Part shown: in pieces, positions 22,746 through 35,210 of the stretch | Layout of the letters: each line of letters begins with the position of its first letter | Position numbering within the stretch: position 1 is the first letter of the stretch | DNA from: Pholiota molesta | Lineage: Eukaryota > Basidiomycota > Agaricomycetes > Agaricales > Strophariaceae | DNA length: 64,000 nt | Assembly: GCA_014925825.1 (NCBI GenBank) | Contig: JACGCK010000030.1 | Span: forward strand, 186,001 to 250,000 | Reading direction: 5' to 3' | The notes under the pieces: generated by a model | The model's input: the letters and a program-made list of their open reading frames with translations, nothing else | Database searches by the model: none | What the model was told of the DNA's origin: nothing | Position numbers and translations under genes: made by a program

Positions 22746-23800
22746 TTCTTTGAATCTAGGAAGGGAGATTAGCTGTGCCTTCATATTAGGAAGAGAACTA
22801 TGCAGACTTACTAGAGAGTAGTGGGTTGGGTTGGGGGCGGGACAATGGTGTGCAAATAGGTTCTGTAAGGGGTCCGTTGTGATGGTTTAAGTTGGCCTTG
22901 ATTAATGATTGACGGTTCCACTCCACACAAACACCGAAGTCAGATCTAGTGGTGAAAAACGGTTTAATATTAAACGCATTAACCCAAGACGCCCGACGAA
23001 CGTCTCCGCTCAGCCCACCAAACACGGCGCATCCGCCAACTAAACAGCCGCCCGACTGGCGGGCTCTCCACCCAAACCATATGCACGGGTAGGCCCCCCT
23101 TCCACTATCACACATACCCCTTCCCCTGCAGTGCCCCGTCGGGGTGCAATTTGCATGCGCCGCCGTGCTGCGTGTCGGGGCCGACCCTGGATCCGTATCG
23201 TGGCCGCGGCCGCTGCACCTCCCATTCGCCCCTTCTGAAATTCGCCCGACGCCGTGCAATTGCTGACCCATGCCCATGTCTTTTACAGTGGGGAGCGGCA
23301 ATGCACCAGTAAATATTCAACTCCGCCGTGTTTTCCCACACGGTCATTTTTCTCGAAATGAGTGTCGTCGGTTTTGGATTCAATCCTTGCTCATCTACAG
23401 CACAATTATAAGAAAAGTGAAGAGGCCATTCAGTTTTAAGGAAGCAAACTTGGTATATGTTGGAAACATTTTTATTTAAACTATTCTTGCCATCCCAATA
23501 GGATTTCTTTTTGCCTTTGAACACAACATAATTCAACTTTTTTTACCAACATTTCCTAGCTAAAGTAGTGACATTTCATGCTGACAAGAAATGAGACCGA
23601 GAAAATTGCTAAACGAGCTCAAAAATAGTGGGCGAGGAATCTCCGAGATGGACCATTGGACGTCAAATCGTCATTTTTGATCACGTGCAACGTGACGGAA
23701 ATAAATCAGCATCCAATAATGCGCGTCGCGTACGCCCCGATTTCGCGATTGTACATCCCATTCCCTCGAAAACCCATTCCTACTCGTGACATTAGCTTAC
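22746..23800. other. Gene-free stretch
   Basis: Open frames on the minus strand (22798-23536) have no motif and overlap a GC-rich patch at 23150-23230 resembling one at 13505-13550. I call nothing here. Confidence 0.35.
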
Positions 23801-23819
23801 TTGATGACATATTCCAAAG

Positions 23820-24146
23820 GAAACGCACAAAAGGCGGCCAGAAAGGCGCTCCCAAGCCCAAAAACTCGCCACACAGCACTTGAAAACTCAAGCAAAAGTG
23901 CCGGAATCAGATGCGACCAACAAGGAGAATCTCTCACCAAATAAAAAAGTATCCAAGGTGGCAATCAAGGAGCTTAAAATTCAAGCATTAGTTGGAGCAG
24001 TTGAACGATACCTTATACACATGGGAAAAGCTGTGGAGGATGCAAATCCTGATACAGGCTTAGTAGAACATGCAGATTCAGATACCTTAGCAGTATTGCA
24101 TGATTCTGATGTTGATAGCGACGCGGATATGGAACTTAATTACTAA
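23820..24146 (+). CDS. Possible C-terminal exon of a small lysine/aspartate-rich protein
   Basis: An open frame without an ATG near its beginning reads KRRPERRSQAQKLATQHLKT, then DATNKENLSPNKK, a helical stretch and an acidic end (DSDVDSDADMELNY) before TAA. Composition is that of a nuclear or disordered protein. No upstream exon could be joined. It may be the tail of a lost gene. Confidence 0.25.
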   Translation, partial: ETHKRRPERRSQAQKLATQHLKTQAKVPESDATNKENLSPNKKVSKVAIKELKIQALVGAVERYLIHMGKAVEDANPDTGLVEHADSDTLAVLHDSDVDSDADMELNY

Positions 24147-24365
24147 TCACCAATCTACATATAATATTCTACTATTCTACCAAATTTCAAAGCTTTTGAC
24201 GAAGTAGAACACTCCTGCATTGTCGAAACAAAATCATGGATGGGCGACGACACACAAGATCATGAATTTGGCGGGGACCAAACATGACCAAACGTTACGC
24301 GAATTTTGGAGGCGTTGCCGCTCCCCATTTACAGGGGGTACTACTAGTACCCGCTCCGGGAAAGC

Positions 24366-25640
24366 ATGATGACCAGCTCGGCGCCGCTTCTTCATTCTAC
24401 ATCCCCCGCCGTCGTGGCTCTCTATCTCGGACCAGAGGAGCCATCGACAAATTGCTCAAAATCCCTCGCACACATCCGAATTCGATGCGTTCAACACGAT
24501 GTGTATGCAGGGCGATCAACTCACCTCGGGCTTTGTGCGTGCCATCTCCATAGGCAACTGGTCATTGAAGTGCTTCAAGATGGAGCGCGCTGGCGTCACG
24601 CATATCCTAAGCCGCCTGAGCTTTATCTCGGCACTGGGGATGATGATGCGTATTTCGTTGCAGTTCGAGAAGATGCGCGAGGTCAGTGGGCCGCGTGCGC
24701 TGCAACCAAGTCAGCGGGGTGTGCTGTGTCCGAGTGATACCCCCGAAGGAGAGGCTTGTGGGCTGGTGAAGAATTTGGCGCTCATGACACACATCACGAC
24801 GGACGCCGAGGAAGAGTCGATCATCCGTCTCGCATTCATGTTGGGTGTGGAAGGTCGGTCGGTATTCAAAGCCGTTCTACAAATGTGCTACTGAGTTCCC
24901 CAATATTACTTTTGTAGATATCAGTCTGACAGGCACAGAGATATAACTATATGGCCCCACATTTTTGTGGTGAACGTGAATGGTACGATCATTGGCCTAA
25001 TGAAAAATCCGTCCCGCTTTGTGCAGCAATTCAGGAAGCTTCGACGTGCGCGCCGCGTCAGCAAATTCGTGAGCATCTACATCAACAACGGTGCACGGAT
25101 TTGTTCGCCCTGCCATTATGATCGAGAGTCACTTCCGAGCACATCGTTGTAAGTATTTCTACCCTTTTCTGCCGTGTGTGAGTTCTCTGATATTGAATTC
25201 TCCCAGCTTCTCAAAAAAGCAAAGCTACATTCAACGACTTCCTGCCAAGATCGCTCGTGCAAGGTAATCCACTCTCACCTGTATCCCCTTTTCTTGATTC
25301 TGACTCAACCCCCTCTTTTGTACAGAGGTCCGCCGGCAACGCCAACACGACAGCCCACGGAAGGTTGTTCGCGAGGGAGGTCTACGTCTAGGCGAGATGG
25401 AGTGTGGCCGTCTGATCGGGTATGGCGCGACACAGCCGTTGCTGTAACGGCTACTGCAAGAGCTCGAAGAAGATGGCACAGCTGACGATCCCGTATGCGG
25501 CGAATCTGCTGTTCCAGGAGGTACGATTTTATGTATTTTCAGTTGTGTGTTTTGAGTTGTCTTCGCTGATACTTGTCCTTTAGTTGATGGCGATGAAGGT
25601 GGTACCCGCTTCATTCTGGACGAATACCTCGTCATCACAT
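24366..25640 (+). pseudogene. RNA polymerase III second-largest subunit (RPC2) pseudogene
   Basis: The pieces are in order but in changing frames. [67 protein letters not shown] and [19 protein letters not shown] form the conserved core of RPC2, the lobe/hybrid-binding region of Pol III. Next come NVNGTIIG and SKFVSIYIN, then REGGLRLGEMECGRLIGYGA and LTIPYAANLLFQELMAMKVV near 25360-25600, the C-terminal clamp region. Several frameshifts and gaps, and loss of the first half, make it a processed-looking or duplicated relic; introns appear to persist in places. The [20 protein letters not shown] wording distinguishes RPC2 from the Pol II paralogue. A working copy must exist elsewhere because the subunit is essential. 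Confidence 0.88.
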
Positions 25641-25660
25641 TTGGAACATCCATACTCGTC

Positions 25661-28600
25661 TAGTGCTTTGAAGTCCGGTCCGGTCCGGTCTTTTACCCTC
25701 AATGGGCATGGACCGAGACCGAGACCGGTCTTGCCAAATTCAGATTTTACCAAAAACCGGACCGGACCAATGTAGACCGGTCTTTTGCGGTCTTTTGCGG
25801 TTGACAGACCGGTCCCAACCGGTTGTGGTTGAGACCGGTTCCCAACTGGTCTAGACCGGTCTTGTGCAATAAAAATATGCGATAAAGGCGATATAGACTC
25901 GATTATATACAAATAAAGTAAGTACGGGTGTGCGCGCATGCACGTAGCCATGTTAGTAAATAGACTATCAATAGTTAATACCACCTATTCAACTCTTCTG
26001 TTTCGCGATCCCATCTTAAGTTATCAATATCGTCACTGAGCATCTCCTCGAAATCAAAGGCGCAGACCTCCTCATGCTGGAAAGAGTTCCATGCCGCCAT
26101 ATTGAATAAATCAGGTCCCCATGCTGATTTCATGACAACTAGTTCCTCGAAAACTGTAGGTCCCAGACTTGCACGGCGATCTGTCGCAATCTGTTTACTA
26201 CCCGAGAACATACGCTCGCACGGAACAGAGGAGGCCTGAGCCGGAAGAACATCAAGCGCTATACGCGCGAGGGTCGGAAATGACTGAGCATGATTCTACA
26301 TGCTGGCGTAAGTGCGTAAACCTGGGCGAAAGTATTTAATATGCTTACCTGCCACCATTCGACGAGATCCACATCCTTCTTTACCGCGCGATGCGTTGTT
26401 CCGAGGTAGCGGCGTAATTCGGACGCCCATCCCTCTTCTACATCATCAGAGAGCAGAGTTTCACGATGCTTGTCGAATTCTGATTGTTCGCCGGTATTCT
26501 CCGAGTCAGGTTCAACGGGCGCCTCATTGGGAGAGAAAGAGGGAGCGGCCGAACGTTGTGCATAGTACTGAGACATCTAATAGTTCATATACAATTAGTT
26601 GAGCACTGGTCATAAAATAGAACTGGCTTTAGATGGCGTACCGTTCTCTCGACGACCTGTTTGGCTTCGTCTTGCCAGTCTCTAGCATCAAGATTACCTG
26701 CTTTAATCTCTGCCGCTTGCTCCTCAGGACCACCCCATGCGACTTTGATGTAGTTGAGCTTGTAATATGGATGAAGTACTGTAAAATGTTCATTAATGTT
26801 CGTCTAATTAGTTAGATTTAAACCTTACCAAGCGCTAGAACGAAGCAAGGCTTATCATCGAGGCGCGAATAATACTTTCCGAGCTTGTCCAAACCGACTT
26901 GGAGGGCATCCTTGTAGAGGGAATACTTCGGACTGTCGCGCTTCTTTTCCCATGCGGATTGAAGCTCTTCGAGTGCGGGAAGCGCTCGCCAGAGGGTAGG
27001 TTGCTTTTCAGAAGAGAAACATTGCTGGATTCGGTTTGAATCCTATTTTATAGATAAGTAAAATAGTAATAACGTCGAGACATGAGAGACTTACCCCGAG
27101 TATATCGCGTGCGTCAACAACGCGTGTCCAATCTTCATCGACCATCTTGAAAGCGGACCATGGAATTTTCTTTACGGGGCGATTATCACGCCGTAACGTA
27201 GTGATTGGGCCATACATCTCGTCGGCCGATGTCAAGAACAAGGTGATAGGCTATTGAATATATCAGCCCCGAGTACAATCGTTGAAACTGATCGAATGCT
27301 CACCTGACGGAGTTTGTTGGCCTGGTCCAACATTCTGTACGCAGTTCCCCATCGAATGTTGCTGTGTAATGGGATTTTCAAAGCTTCGGGGAGTCCACAA
27401 CGGAGCTGTGTACTGTAAAAGTACTCAATGCGTTGTCCGGATGCCTGAATCTAAAAACACACGAGAGATGTCTGCATAAGAAACGAAAGAATGTTCTGAT
27501 AATGTAAATTATATACCTTGATAGCGAGCGTTCGGATAGCAGCAATCACATCCAAGGAACCTCCTAGAATACGATTGTCCGGCCGGGTGGGATCATATTC
27601 CCATATTGCTGTCGCATTTTCGACAGCGGCTATCTTCGTGATATGGGACATAACATCGACGTTCCCAAGGTTGACCACATGGGCGAGACAGCTAAAAATA
27701 CCATTCAACATGTTGTAAGTTCAGAATAAAATGGTAACATACGGTAGCTGTAGTTCATTGCTATTCCACTCAAGACCTCGACGGATGTGGATGTCCTCGA
27801 TTGTCTTACAGGTAGTGTTGTTATTCCCTGTATTATCCATGGTCGCGCCGAAGAGCTAATGGCGCATGATCAATGACATCAGAATCAACGAACGCGTGAG
27901 ACGTTGAATGATGAACAGATAACCGAGATAACGCACCTTTGATGCCTCCTTGTCCATAATCCCAACACGGTCAAGCACTCCTACTGTGTATCGCCCGAGG
28001 TTTTCCCCAGTGTGCGCACCTGACAGCGCCTTGAATCCTATCACCGCCGACCGCATCTTCCATTTCCCATCCTTTACCTCGATCCAGTGTGCCGTCACTC
28101 CAAGGAAGCTCATCTTCGTTGTATCGGCCGACCACGCGTCTTGGGTGATTGATACCTTGCCAGGTGACATCTAGTACCAAGGTAAGTCTCTCGTATCCAT
28201 CCGTATAAGTACCAATGACTCACCTTTATCGATTCTTTCAGGTCTTTTATATGCTTGACGAACGCGTTGTGAAGATGCACTGCCACGTTGTGGGAGGTTG
28301 GAAGGTCTGAAGTCGTTGACTTCGGCCTCATCGCGACCAGCGAGTTTCGAAATGCAGGATTGTCAGCGAGGGCCAGCGGCTACAGGTGCGTGTTAGCATT
28401 GCTGTGGTGTCTATGATTGTACTGATGACTTACCTGGTTGTTAGTCGCTATGAGCTTGACGACGGCATGAAGAACTCCCTCTCTTGTGAACTCGCGTGGG
28501 CCGGTCACTGCCTTAAAGTCCAACTGCTGCTGTTTCTGCTTCTCTGTCAACTTTCCCTGCTTTTCGGCCTCTCGCTCCTCCTCCATGACTTTCCAAATCT

Positions 28601-29758
28601 CTCGCGGGATCGCCCAATGGTTGATTGGTATGCCAGCTTGTTCACACTTCTCACTGTAGATATCGTAGTGCTGACGAATATGTAGACGACATGACGAGTT
28701 TCCGCCCTTATGGAAAGCCTTGCGCTTGCCATGTATTTTGAGGAAACGATCGTCGTTCCTAGATTGCGGTAAGTGTTGAACCATCTCCTAGTTTATATGT
28801 GGGAACTTACTTGCAGATATTACACCATCTTCCAGTCTCAGTCTCATACTTATCTCTCGCCACCTTGAAGTTCACGGTCACTTTGTCCGTCATAATCGTC
28901 AAGAGATCAAGTGTTGAATCCTTTTTGACGGGCTTCGTTTCGAGTTCGGCACCGCGGTGATGAGCAGTCAGGCCATCCTACAATCTGGTGAGTTTCCGTG
29001 TATCTGAATTGCATTATAAGTAGTTGGGACTCACCTCTCGTGTATCAGGGCTTCCACGGACATCAACATCTTCGACTTGTTCCTCATCCTCGATCTCCAC
29101 CACCTCTACCTCGGATTCAATTTCTTCAATGCGCTGTCTTTTGGTAGGTTTCTTTTTCTTCGCTTTGGGTTCGGATTCTGACGAGTCTGACCCTTCTGAC
29201 CCCTCGCTTTCAGACCCCTCGCTAGCATGCCTTTTACGGCGCTGTGATGATTTGACCGTGTTCGCAGGCCTACCATTGCCACGCGCTTTTGCTTTGCCTT
29301 TGGTCTTAGGCTCGTGGGTTCGAGGTGGGATTCCTCGGGCGATTGTTCGAGTGATGGTAGGCATATAGGGGGAGTACCAAGTAAGGAAATTCTGTAAGAC
29401 TGTGATGAGATAGAATGCGTCGCGCCGTCGCCACGTTCGTCACATGTTATATTGAGCGGAGTCTTTCCATTACATATGTAGTTACTTCGCAATCAGAAAT
29501 TTGAATTTATTTAACATTGAATGCTTCAAAGTCGAAGTTGTATGAGTAGAAAATGATATGCATTTGAGGCTCGAAAGACCGGTTGAGACTGGTAAGACCG
29601 GTCTTTGCCCGGTCTTGAAATTTTGAGAATACTAGTGGACCGAAGACTGGACCGCGGTTACGGTCTTCATCGGTCTTCAAAAATTTCGGTCCTGATCGGT
29701 TATGGTCCGGTCCAGTCCCGGTCTTTGGCCGGTCCTGTAACCGGACCTTCAAGCACTA
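25661..29758. mobile_element. Complete autonomous hAT transposon (4098 bp)
   Basis: Terminal inverted repeats begin TAGTGCTTTGAAGTCCGGT on the left and TAGTGCTTGAAGGTCCGGT on the right (reverse complement). The exact 8-bp duplication TACTCGTC lies at 25653-25660 and 29759-29766. Both outer 200-250 bp regions contain many ACCGGTC motifs in both orientations. The interior carries one gene, a hAT transposase on the minus strand, with an intact frame. The identical TSDs and open transposase suggest a recent insertion. It landed just past the end of the RPC2 pseudogene. Confidence 0.95.
25975..29364 (-). CDS. hAT transposase (900 aa, 13 exons)
   Basis: Exons splice in phase from ATG at 29364 to TAA at 25975. 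The order is: a basic and acidic low-complexity N-terminus (KAKKKKPTKRQRIEEIESE); a BED-type zinc finger with WCNIC and, in the next exon, LHIRQH; a helical linker; then the RNase H-like core. The first two acids are in SITQDAWSAD and GATMDNTGNN, CLAHVVNL follows, and the third acid is probably the Glu in WASELRRYL. LHPYYKL comes before it. The C-terminal hATC dimerisation domain reads FPTLARIALDVL, ASSVPCERMFSGSKQIATDR and LVVMKSAW. Every landmark is present with no stop, so the enzyme is probably functional. It would bind the element's ends and cut and paste this element and its non-autonomous relative at 6972. A nuclear role is infer from the family. Confidence 0.95.
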
Positions 29759-29766
29759 TACTCGTC

Positions 29767-30470
29767 CGTACCAGCCGAAGCTGCGAGACACGTGAATGAA
29801 TAAGACGAAAATCAGTATCTCACCCACTGCCAAGCTCTCTCTCTCCACGCTCGCCGTCCGTGATACAGCCAACGGGCACGCGTTTCGCGCCACCTGTGAA
29901 CGCATCCCTAAATGGTACAGGCACCGCCGCACCGCCTCTGGCACCCCTTGCGCCCCGCACGTACCTCGTCCTTTGGTACACCGTGCGCCTCCCCGCCGTC
30001 GCATACCTCCTCAGGCCGCTGATCTATGCGTGTGCGCACGTTTGTTAGATATTTTGGAATAGCGTTCATTCTATAGTTATATCGGACACCCCACTTCGCC
30101 CAGTCTTTCTGCTATGGTCAAGGTCCTTATTCCATAGTTTTCAGTGTTCGGTCAATTTTAATGAATTTCAGTGTATTTCCATTAACGTTTGTATTACAAT
30201 GCGCGGCGCCAATGTTCAAAAACTGCCCATTCTTCCTTGAGCTCGGCACTACAATGACAGCCAGATTCAATAAATAAATAAGAATGAGCCCAGCTACCCA
30301 ATAAAAGGAAGCTCTTTGTAAGTAGGAGATTTCTTTGAATAGAAATGAGTGGGATAAGGCTTTAGGCCTGCACGAGTTTAAACCAAATGAATAGACCAGT
30401 ATTGACAATGATATGCATAGGTAAAATAAAATATGCAATCCAAGCTATTATCTGGAGCATTGACCAAAAG
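29767..30470. other. Gene-free stretch right of the hAT element
   Basis: Nothing coding is convincing. The minus-strand frame 30438-30127 has hydrophobic stretches and might be a 3' remnant of a membrane protein gene like the next one. Confidence 0.35.
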
Positions 30471-31666
30471 TCAATGAAACAACAAGTCTGGTAGTTGGAA
30501 ATGATCATGATCACAAGGTGGCTCCACGTCTTCCAGGAACCTTCTATAAATGCAGCCCATGACAACGGGGATGTTACATATGATGACGCATATGATTATC
30601 TGGCAAACTTTTTGAGTGGTATTGCTTCCTACACATATAATATACGTACCGACAAATTTGCAAGCCAGATAATGATAGTCCTGCCGATGACTGGCTCATG
30701 CAAAAAGGTTATCGTGAAAGCAGTATTGACTGCAAACATCCATACCGTGCAAGAGTAGTTGATAACCAAAATTCTTTTTTGTATGGCAGTCTTCGCCATC
30801 CTGGTCACATATAGGGGCGCAAGCATTAGAACCAAGTCGATAGAAGACTCCACTATAGAGGAAATATTTGTTAGGCCAATATAATAATAGTAATTTTCAG
30901 GGATTAGAACACCTGTAAAAATGGCAATCACTGTAGTCCCTGTCATAGGGCATCATGAACCAGGTAGATTTAGCCATGATAGTGCGATGGCACATGCATA
31001 ATTCGCGATGAAAGTCATAGCAAGGCCAATGATGAGCAGGATCCAAGCGATCAGAATAAATATGCGCTTTTTCATCTCATCGTCCTTGTCCAGTCGACCA
31101 ACGGAAAGGATGGTGCATAATCGGGTTGCCCTACATAAACAATGAGAAGTTATCGTCCATTTAGTCAAGCAGGCGGCTCACCACATTGTAAGTGCTTTTG
31201 CGACCATGATAACCCAGTAAGCGATACTTTGTTCGCGAATAGATATAGGTCGCGCTGCAGAGGCTCATGACCATTGTTGCAAAAGTTACAGTTTCGAGAA
31301 CGACTTACAGGATACGGAGAGATGGGCGAACATAATAATACTGGCCAAACCAGCAAGTGCACTGCAAACATCGTCCCACCAGCTGAACCACCGCCAATAT
31401 CGGTACCCAAGGCGCCAAGAGGTTAGCGCGACTGCGAGCCCTTGGCTAATTAGAAAGGTAGCTACATACGAAGGGTTTGTGAATCGAAAGTATATAGGAA
31501 GACGAGTAATGAGACCTACTTGTCCACTGGGTGTCATCGTGTTCACCGTACATTCCGATGCTACCGGCTGTATGAAGGTTGTTGGTCGATGAGAATCAGT
31601 TTTCTGGATGTTGCTGTTGTTGGCAGAGTTCAAAGAGGGTGGACCTGAATTTCGGGGGCCTGGCAT
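30471..31666 (-). CDS. Multi-helix integral membrane protein of the fungal rhodopsin-like 'WWDD' type
   Basis: Exons join in frame from ATG 31666 to TGA at 30471. The sequence alternates hydrophobic helices and short loops: PSYVATFLISQGLAVALT, the motif RWFSWWDDVCSALAG at the start of helix 2, SIAYWVIMVAKALTMW, RIFILIAWILLIIGLAMTFI, TTVIAIFT, VESSIDLVLMLAPLYVT, YSCTVWMFAVNTAFTITF and IIICVIICNIPVVMGCIYRR, with a short cytosolic tail. Seven helices and an aromatic-DD motif after helix 1 match the fungal rhodopsin-like (SAT4/PTH11-related) integral membrane family. Ligand and role are unknown. No lysine suited to a retinal Schiff base was searched for systematically. Related to the gene at 60284-61468. 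Confidence 0.7.
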
Positions 31667-31678
31667 CAAAAGCAAACC

Positions 31679-33690
31679 ACCAGTCGACCCTTTTTACATT
31701 ATACGTACTTGTTGCTCGCTAGGTTGGTAGCTGCAGATCTTAAGAAAAAACATGTTTAGAGGGTCTATAATACCGCACGAAGAGTTGTAAGACGGGGGCA
31801 TGCAGCACCTTTGAGCCATGCAACACTGTTATAAATTTGAGGGTTGAATCTGCGAGTATGTCTGTTTATTTGGCAGTCAGTAAAGGACATATCGTCCTAT
31901 TCCGGATCTACATCTGTATAACACCATGTCTAGCGCCAACACACACCCTATATTCAGCATCACCACAACGTGCTGATATCGCTAACTCAAGGAAACACTC
32001 CGAGTCATGATCAAGGTAATGATTGTCAACAAGATAACACCACAACATCCAGCTTTAATAATGGTGTTTCTATCTGCAGAAGCTCCAGACGTCAGTAACG
32101 CACGGAAGGCACGACCGTAGATCAGAGTGCTTACTACGGGTGTGAGGACTTGAACGGTGCAAGGCCAGCAACGACTTCGACAGCATAACGCAGAAGACCA
32201 GCACATCCCGGGTGGCAATATATGCATTAGATCTAGAGTGTTTGGGTATAGCCTAGGCGGTGAGTCTAGTTCATGAACAGCTTGAAAATGACCATTTACT
32301 CATTTCGAAGAGTGTCTGGATGGTGGTGAATGCACAATCTCTACTCCGTTCAATATCCACTGCTTCTGCTGTACAATATATGCCAGGCTGGGTTCTTGTT
32401 GGCCAAAGACAGTGTAACGGCCCTGGGCTCGTTTGTTGACATCTTTGGACTCGAGTCCACACCTCCCTGACTGCTGCGGCGGAGGGCAGTAAGAAATCAA
32501 AGTTAGATTTACCGTGACTGGAGTTCGTTCCACACCTTCGAAAAATTGCCCTGATTAAAAATTCTCAACAGTCAGCATGTCTGAAGGTAGTCTGTGTTTA
32601 CCTTAAAGGTGAGTAAAACCCAAAACGATTAAGACGAAGTGCTTATTACAGATGTTAGAGCATTTTCTAGGATATCTTGCTATTATGGCGAGTGTGACTT
32701 GGCGAAAGGACCCAGTCTACAATGAGGCTCTTTCTTCTCATCAGGACAACGCGGTCGTATTGAAGCTGCACATAAGAATGTCGTGTGTGAATGCCGCATT
32801 GAACAATGTCGGGGTTTTTGCAATGGCGAAGAGCTTCTGCAATAGCGCTGGTGAGTCGTAAACTGTACGTGTTGCAGAGAAGATAACTTACAATTGGACG
32901 TCAGAAGTTACGAGGGCAATACATCTGTACTGGATGAGAGCTGTACATGTGTTGTTTTTCAATCAGTTCCAACTTCCAAGCATGAGCGATGAATCTTACC
33001 ATTGATCATGAACACAGGCATAAAACATAGTATCATCCACAGCTCGCACCCTATCATTCAGCATTCATCTTCGGTCGCTTTCCTCTTCCATCGACATCTA
33101 TGGTGAGAAAATAATGAGGATTCTCTGTGTAATATGATGCGTAATACTCACTGGCATCTTGACATCCTAGTGTGCGGGTTTGGGAGTTGGATGCTAGTTT
33201 GGTAAATTTGTCAGAACTGGGCGAAGACGGTCTTTATTCCACCATCTATCTGTAAACCAATGTCCAATCCCAAAAGGTGCACCAGATCATTGCTCATAAT
33301 ATAAGCGTCTAACATTTGTTCGAAGTTGTATAAAGTGCGGTCAATCTTGAAGAGTGTTTTCAATGCGTTGCTGTTTGACATCGAAGGTGAGGAGAGTGAT
33401 ATATGATCATGATAGGTTGCGATGTAACATTCTTATTGTTTTGTGTAGATGAATTCAGGTTATCGCATTGCCTTTAAAAGAGGATAATTTAGGGCGATGC
33501 AAGGGCGATGGAAAGTAAGTAGGCCTGAGTTGAAACTTGGCGAAGACGTCAAAGTGAGAAAGGAGCAAAAGAGGTCTGTTGACAGCCAATATCATCTGCG
33601 CATACTGATGAAGCAGGCAGGGATTTGAGATTTGAGTACTTGAGTAACGTACCTTGGGACGAGGATTTGTATGTAAGTTAACAACATGAA
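31679..33690. other. Gene-poor stretch with unassigned open frames
   Basis: A minus-strand frame at 32533-32300 reads ERTPVTVNLTLISYCPPP and KDVNKRAQGRYTVFGQQEPS; another at 32227-31982 is hydrophobic at its end. They may be exons of a membrane or secreted protein, but I could not build a model. The rest shows no coding signal. Confidence 0.3.
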
Positions 33691-33699
33691 CTGCAATGG

Positions 33700-34440
33700 T
33701 TACGCTGCATTGTCACAAATGTTTTCCTTCTGTGGTCACACATCGCATCATCCTTGTCTGCAACCCAGCTGCAGCCTCTAGATTGCAAGGTCCTCTTCTA
33801 CTCTGCAGACCGATACTTTTACAGACGCCGTTGGCCAGCTTCAATCTGGAAAAAAATGTTCCTGAATCGAGTCATCGGAAAAGAGATCAAGAAGACAGTC
33901 CTCCAAGTACATTTATGCTTACCGAGGATTGAACTTTACAATATGAATGTTAATCATGAATTGTACCAGCTGTTGCAACAAACGGCCAGACAAGCGACAA
34001 GTGAAGGAGACAATCGTACGCATCCTAACTTGATTTCTCACAAGATGCTGAGGCTTTCGATTCTGAAGGCATTGATGCTATCAAGCGGTCATTGTTCGTC
34101 ACTGTATGTACTCTGGCCGCTTAGCTCCATCTATTATCAGTCCGGGTCTAGCAGAGGGCCCTCACCTTCGAGATGGCCAATTTTTGCGGTGGCTACATCG
34201 GCCCGTCATGCTCAATGTCACTGGCTACGTTCAGCTGAACAATCAGACCTTTGAAGACGCAAGGCGTTATATTTGGTTTACATGGTAGGTTTGAAAATGG
34301 CTGTACATGTATTTGAGGACCGAAACTAATTGACGTCGATGGTTAGGAAGTTTCAAATCTTGAGATGAATATTGAAAGCTTCGACACCATCTACTACACT
34401 GCACTTCAAATTATAGTGGTGACTTCAAACTAACGGGGTA
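33700..34440 (+). pseudogene. Copy c of the mosaic repeat: decayed unidentified gene
   Basis: The pieces MFLNRVIGKEIKKTVLQV, FCGGYIGP, VTGYVQLNNQTFEDARRYIW and, after a GTAGGT intron, KFQIL read in different frames. The same intron and exon pair occurs on the minus strand at 38440-38290 (VAGYVKLNNQTFGDAKHYIW). Similarity continues through CATCTACTACACTGCACTTC. Frame changes show both are pseudogenes of one unidentified family. Confidence 0.55.
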
Positions 34441-35210
34441 TGCGATCATGATCTTTATCGTCATTGAATTAGCTAATCGTCATCACCAGTATCTTCGCTG
34501 CTTTGAGGTTGGAGACACAGAGAAGCGCCTTCGCGAAGTCTTCAATTCCTTTCTGGCGATGTACCGGGCCTTCTCATTCCAGAATAGGATTATTGATTCA
34601 TAAACATGATGCATCAAGGACAGAAATACCTCTCTATCAGACGCGTACGGTCATTGTTGTTATCTTTGTCGCTGGTTGGGTACTTTTCGCGAACTGTGAG
34701 TCAACCTGGTCTTTTTATTGTCAGTTTGTGTAATAACTTACGGCCCATCCCGTTATAATTAGTCATTAGTGATATGTTTGCCATTGAATTTTCGCCTTCC
34801 CAGTGCTCCCGCGGTGCTCGCAGAGTCCGTCGCTGGCACCCTCCAGCATCCTCCGGCGCTCGAGAAGTGTGTCGACGGCATGCGCGCCGTCCATCCTGGC
34901 CCTTGTTGAGTGCGCCGGCAGTGGGATGTGCAGCGGAGGCGGGAGGGCGGGAGGTCAGCTTGTCGAATGATGTCGTTGGAGTGGCGTTGGAGTGGCGCTG
35001 GCTCTTTCTCGATGATGTAGCATTCAGGCAGTGTATTGTTGAGTTGCACATATACACTGACTGATCCTTACCATGTCAATGTTCCTTCCCTATTGAAATA
35101 GCATGATGGTGAACTTGATGCTGCATACACTGATCATAATGACTATATATGTTCTTCATTACTATCCCCAGGTTTACTTTTTCTCTGATCAAGTGCAGAC
35201 CTAGCATTTG
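34441..35210. other. No gene recognised
   Basis: Open frames on both strands around 34700-35060 are shadows of each other in a short GC-rich patch. Nothing supports a gene. Confidence 0.35.

Noticed and set aside
29024..29368. Ser/Thr-rich plus-strand frame
   Set aside because: Complement of the acidic/basic first exon of the hAT transposase.
25661..29758. Hypothesis that the hAT carries a captured host gene
   Set aside because: The 5' basic/acidic exon belongs to the transposase frame, and no other gene lies between the TIRs.
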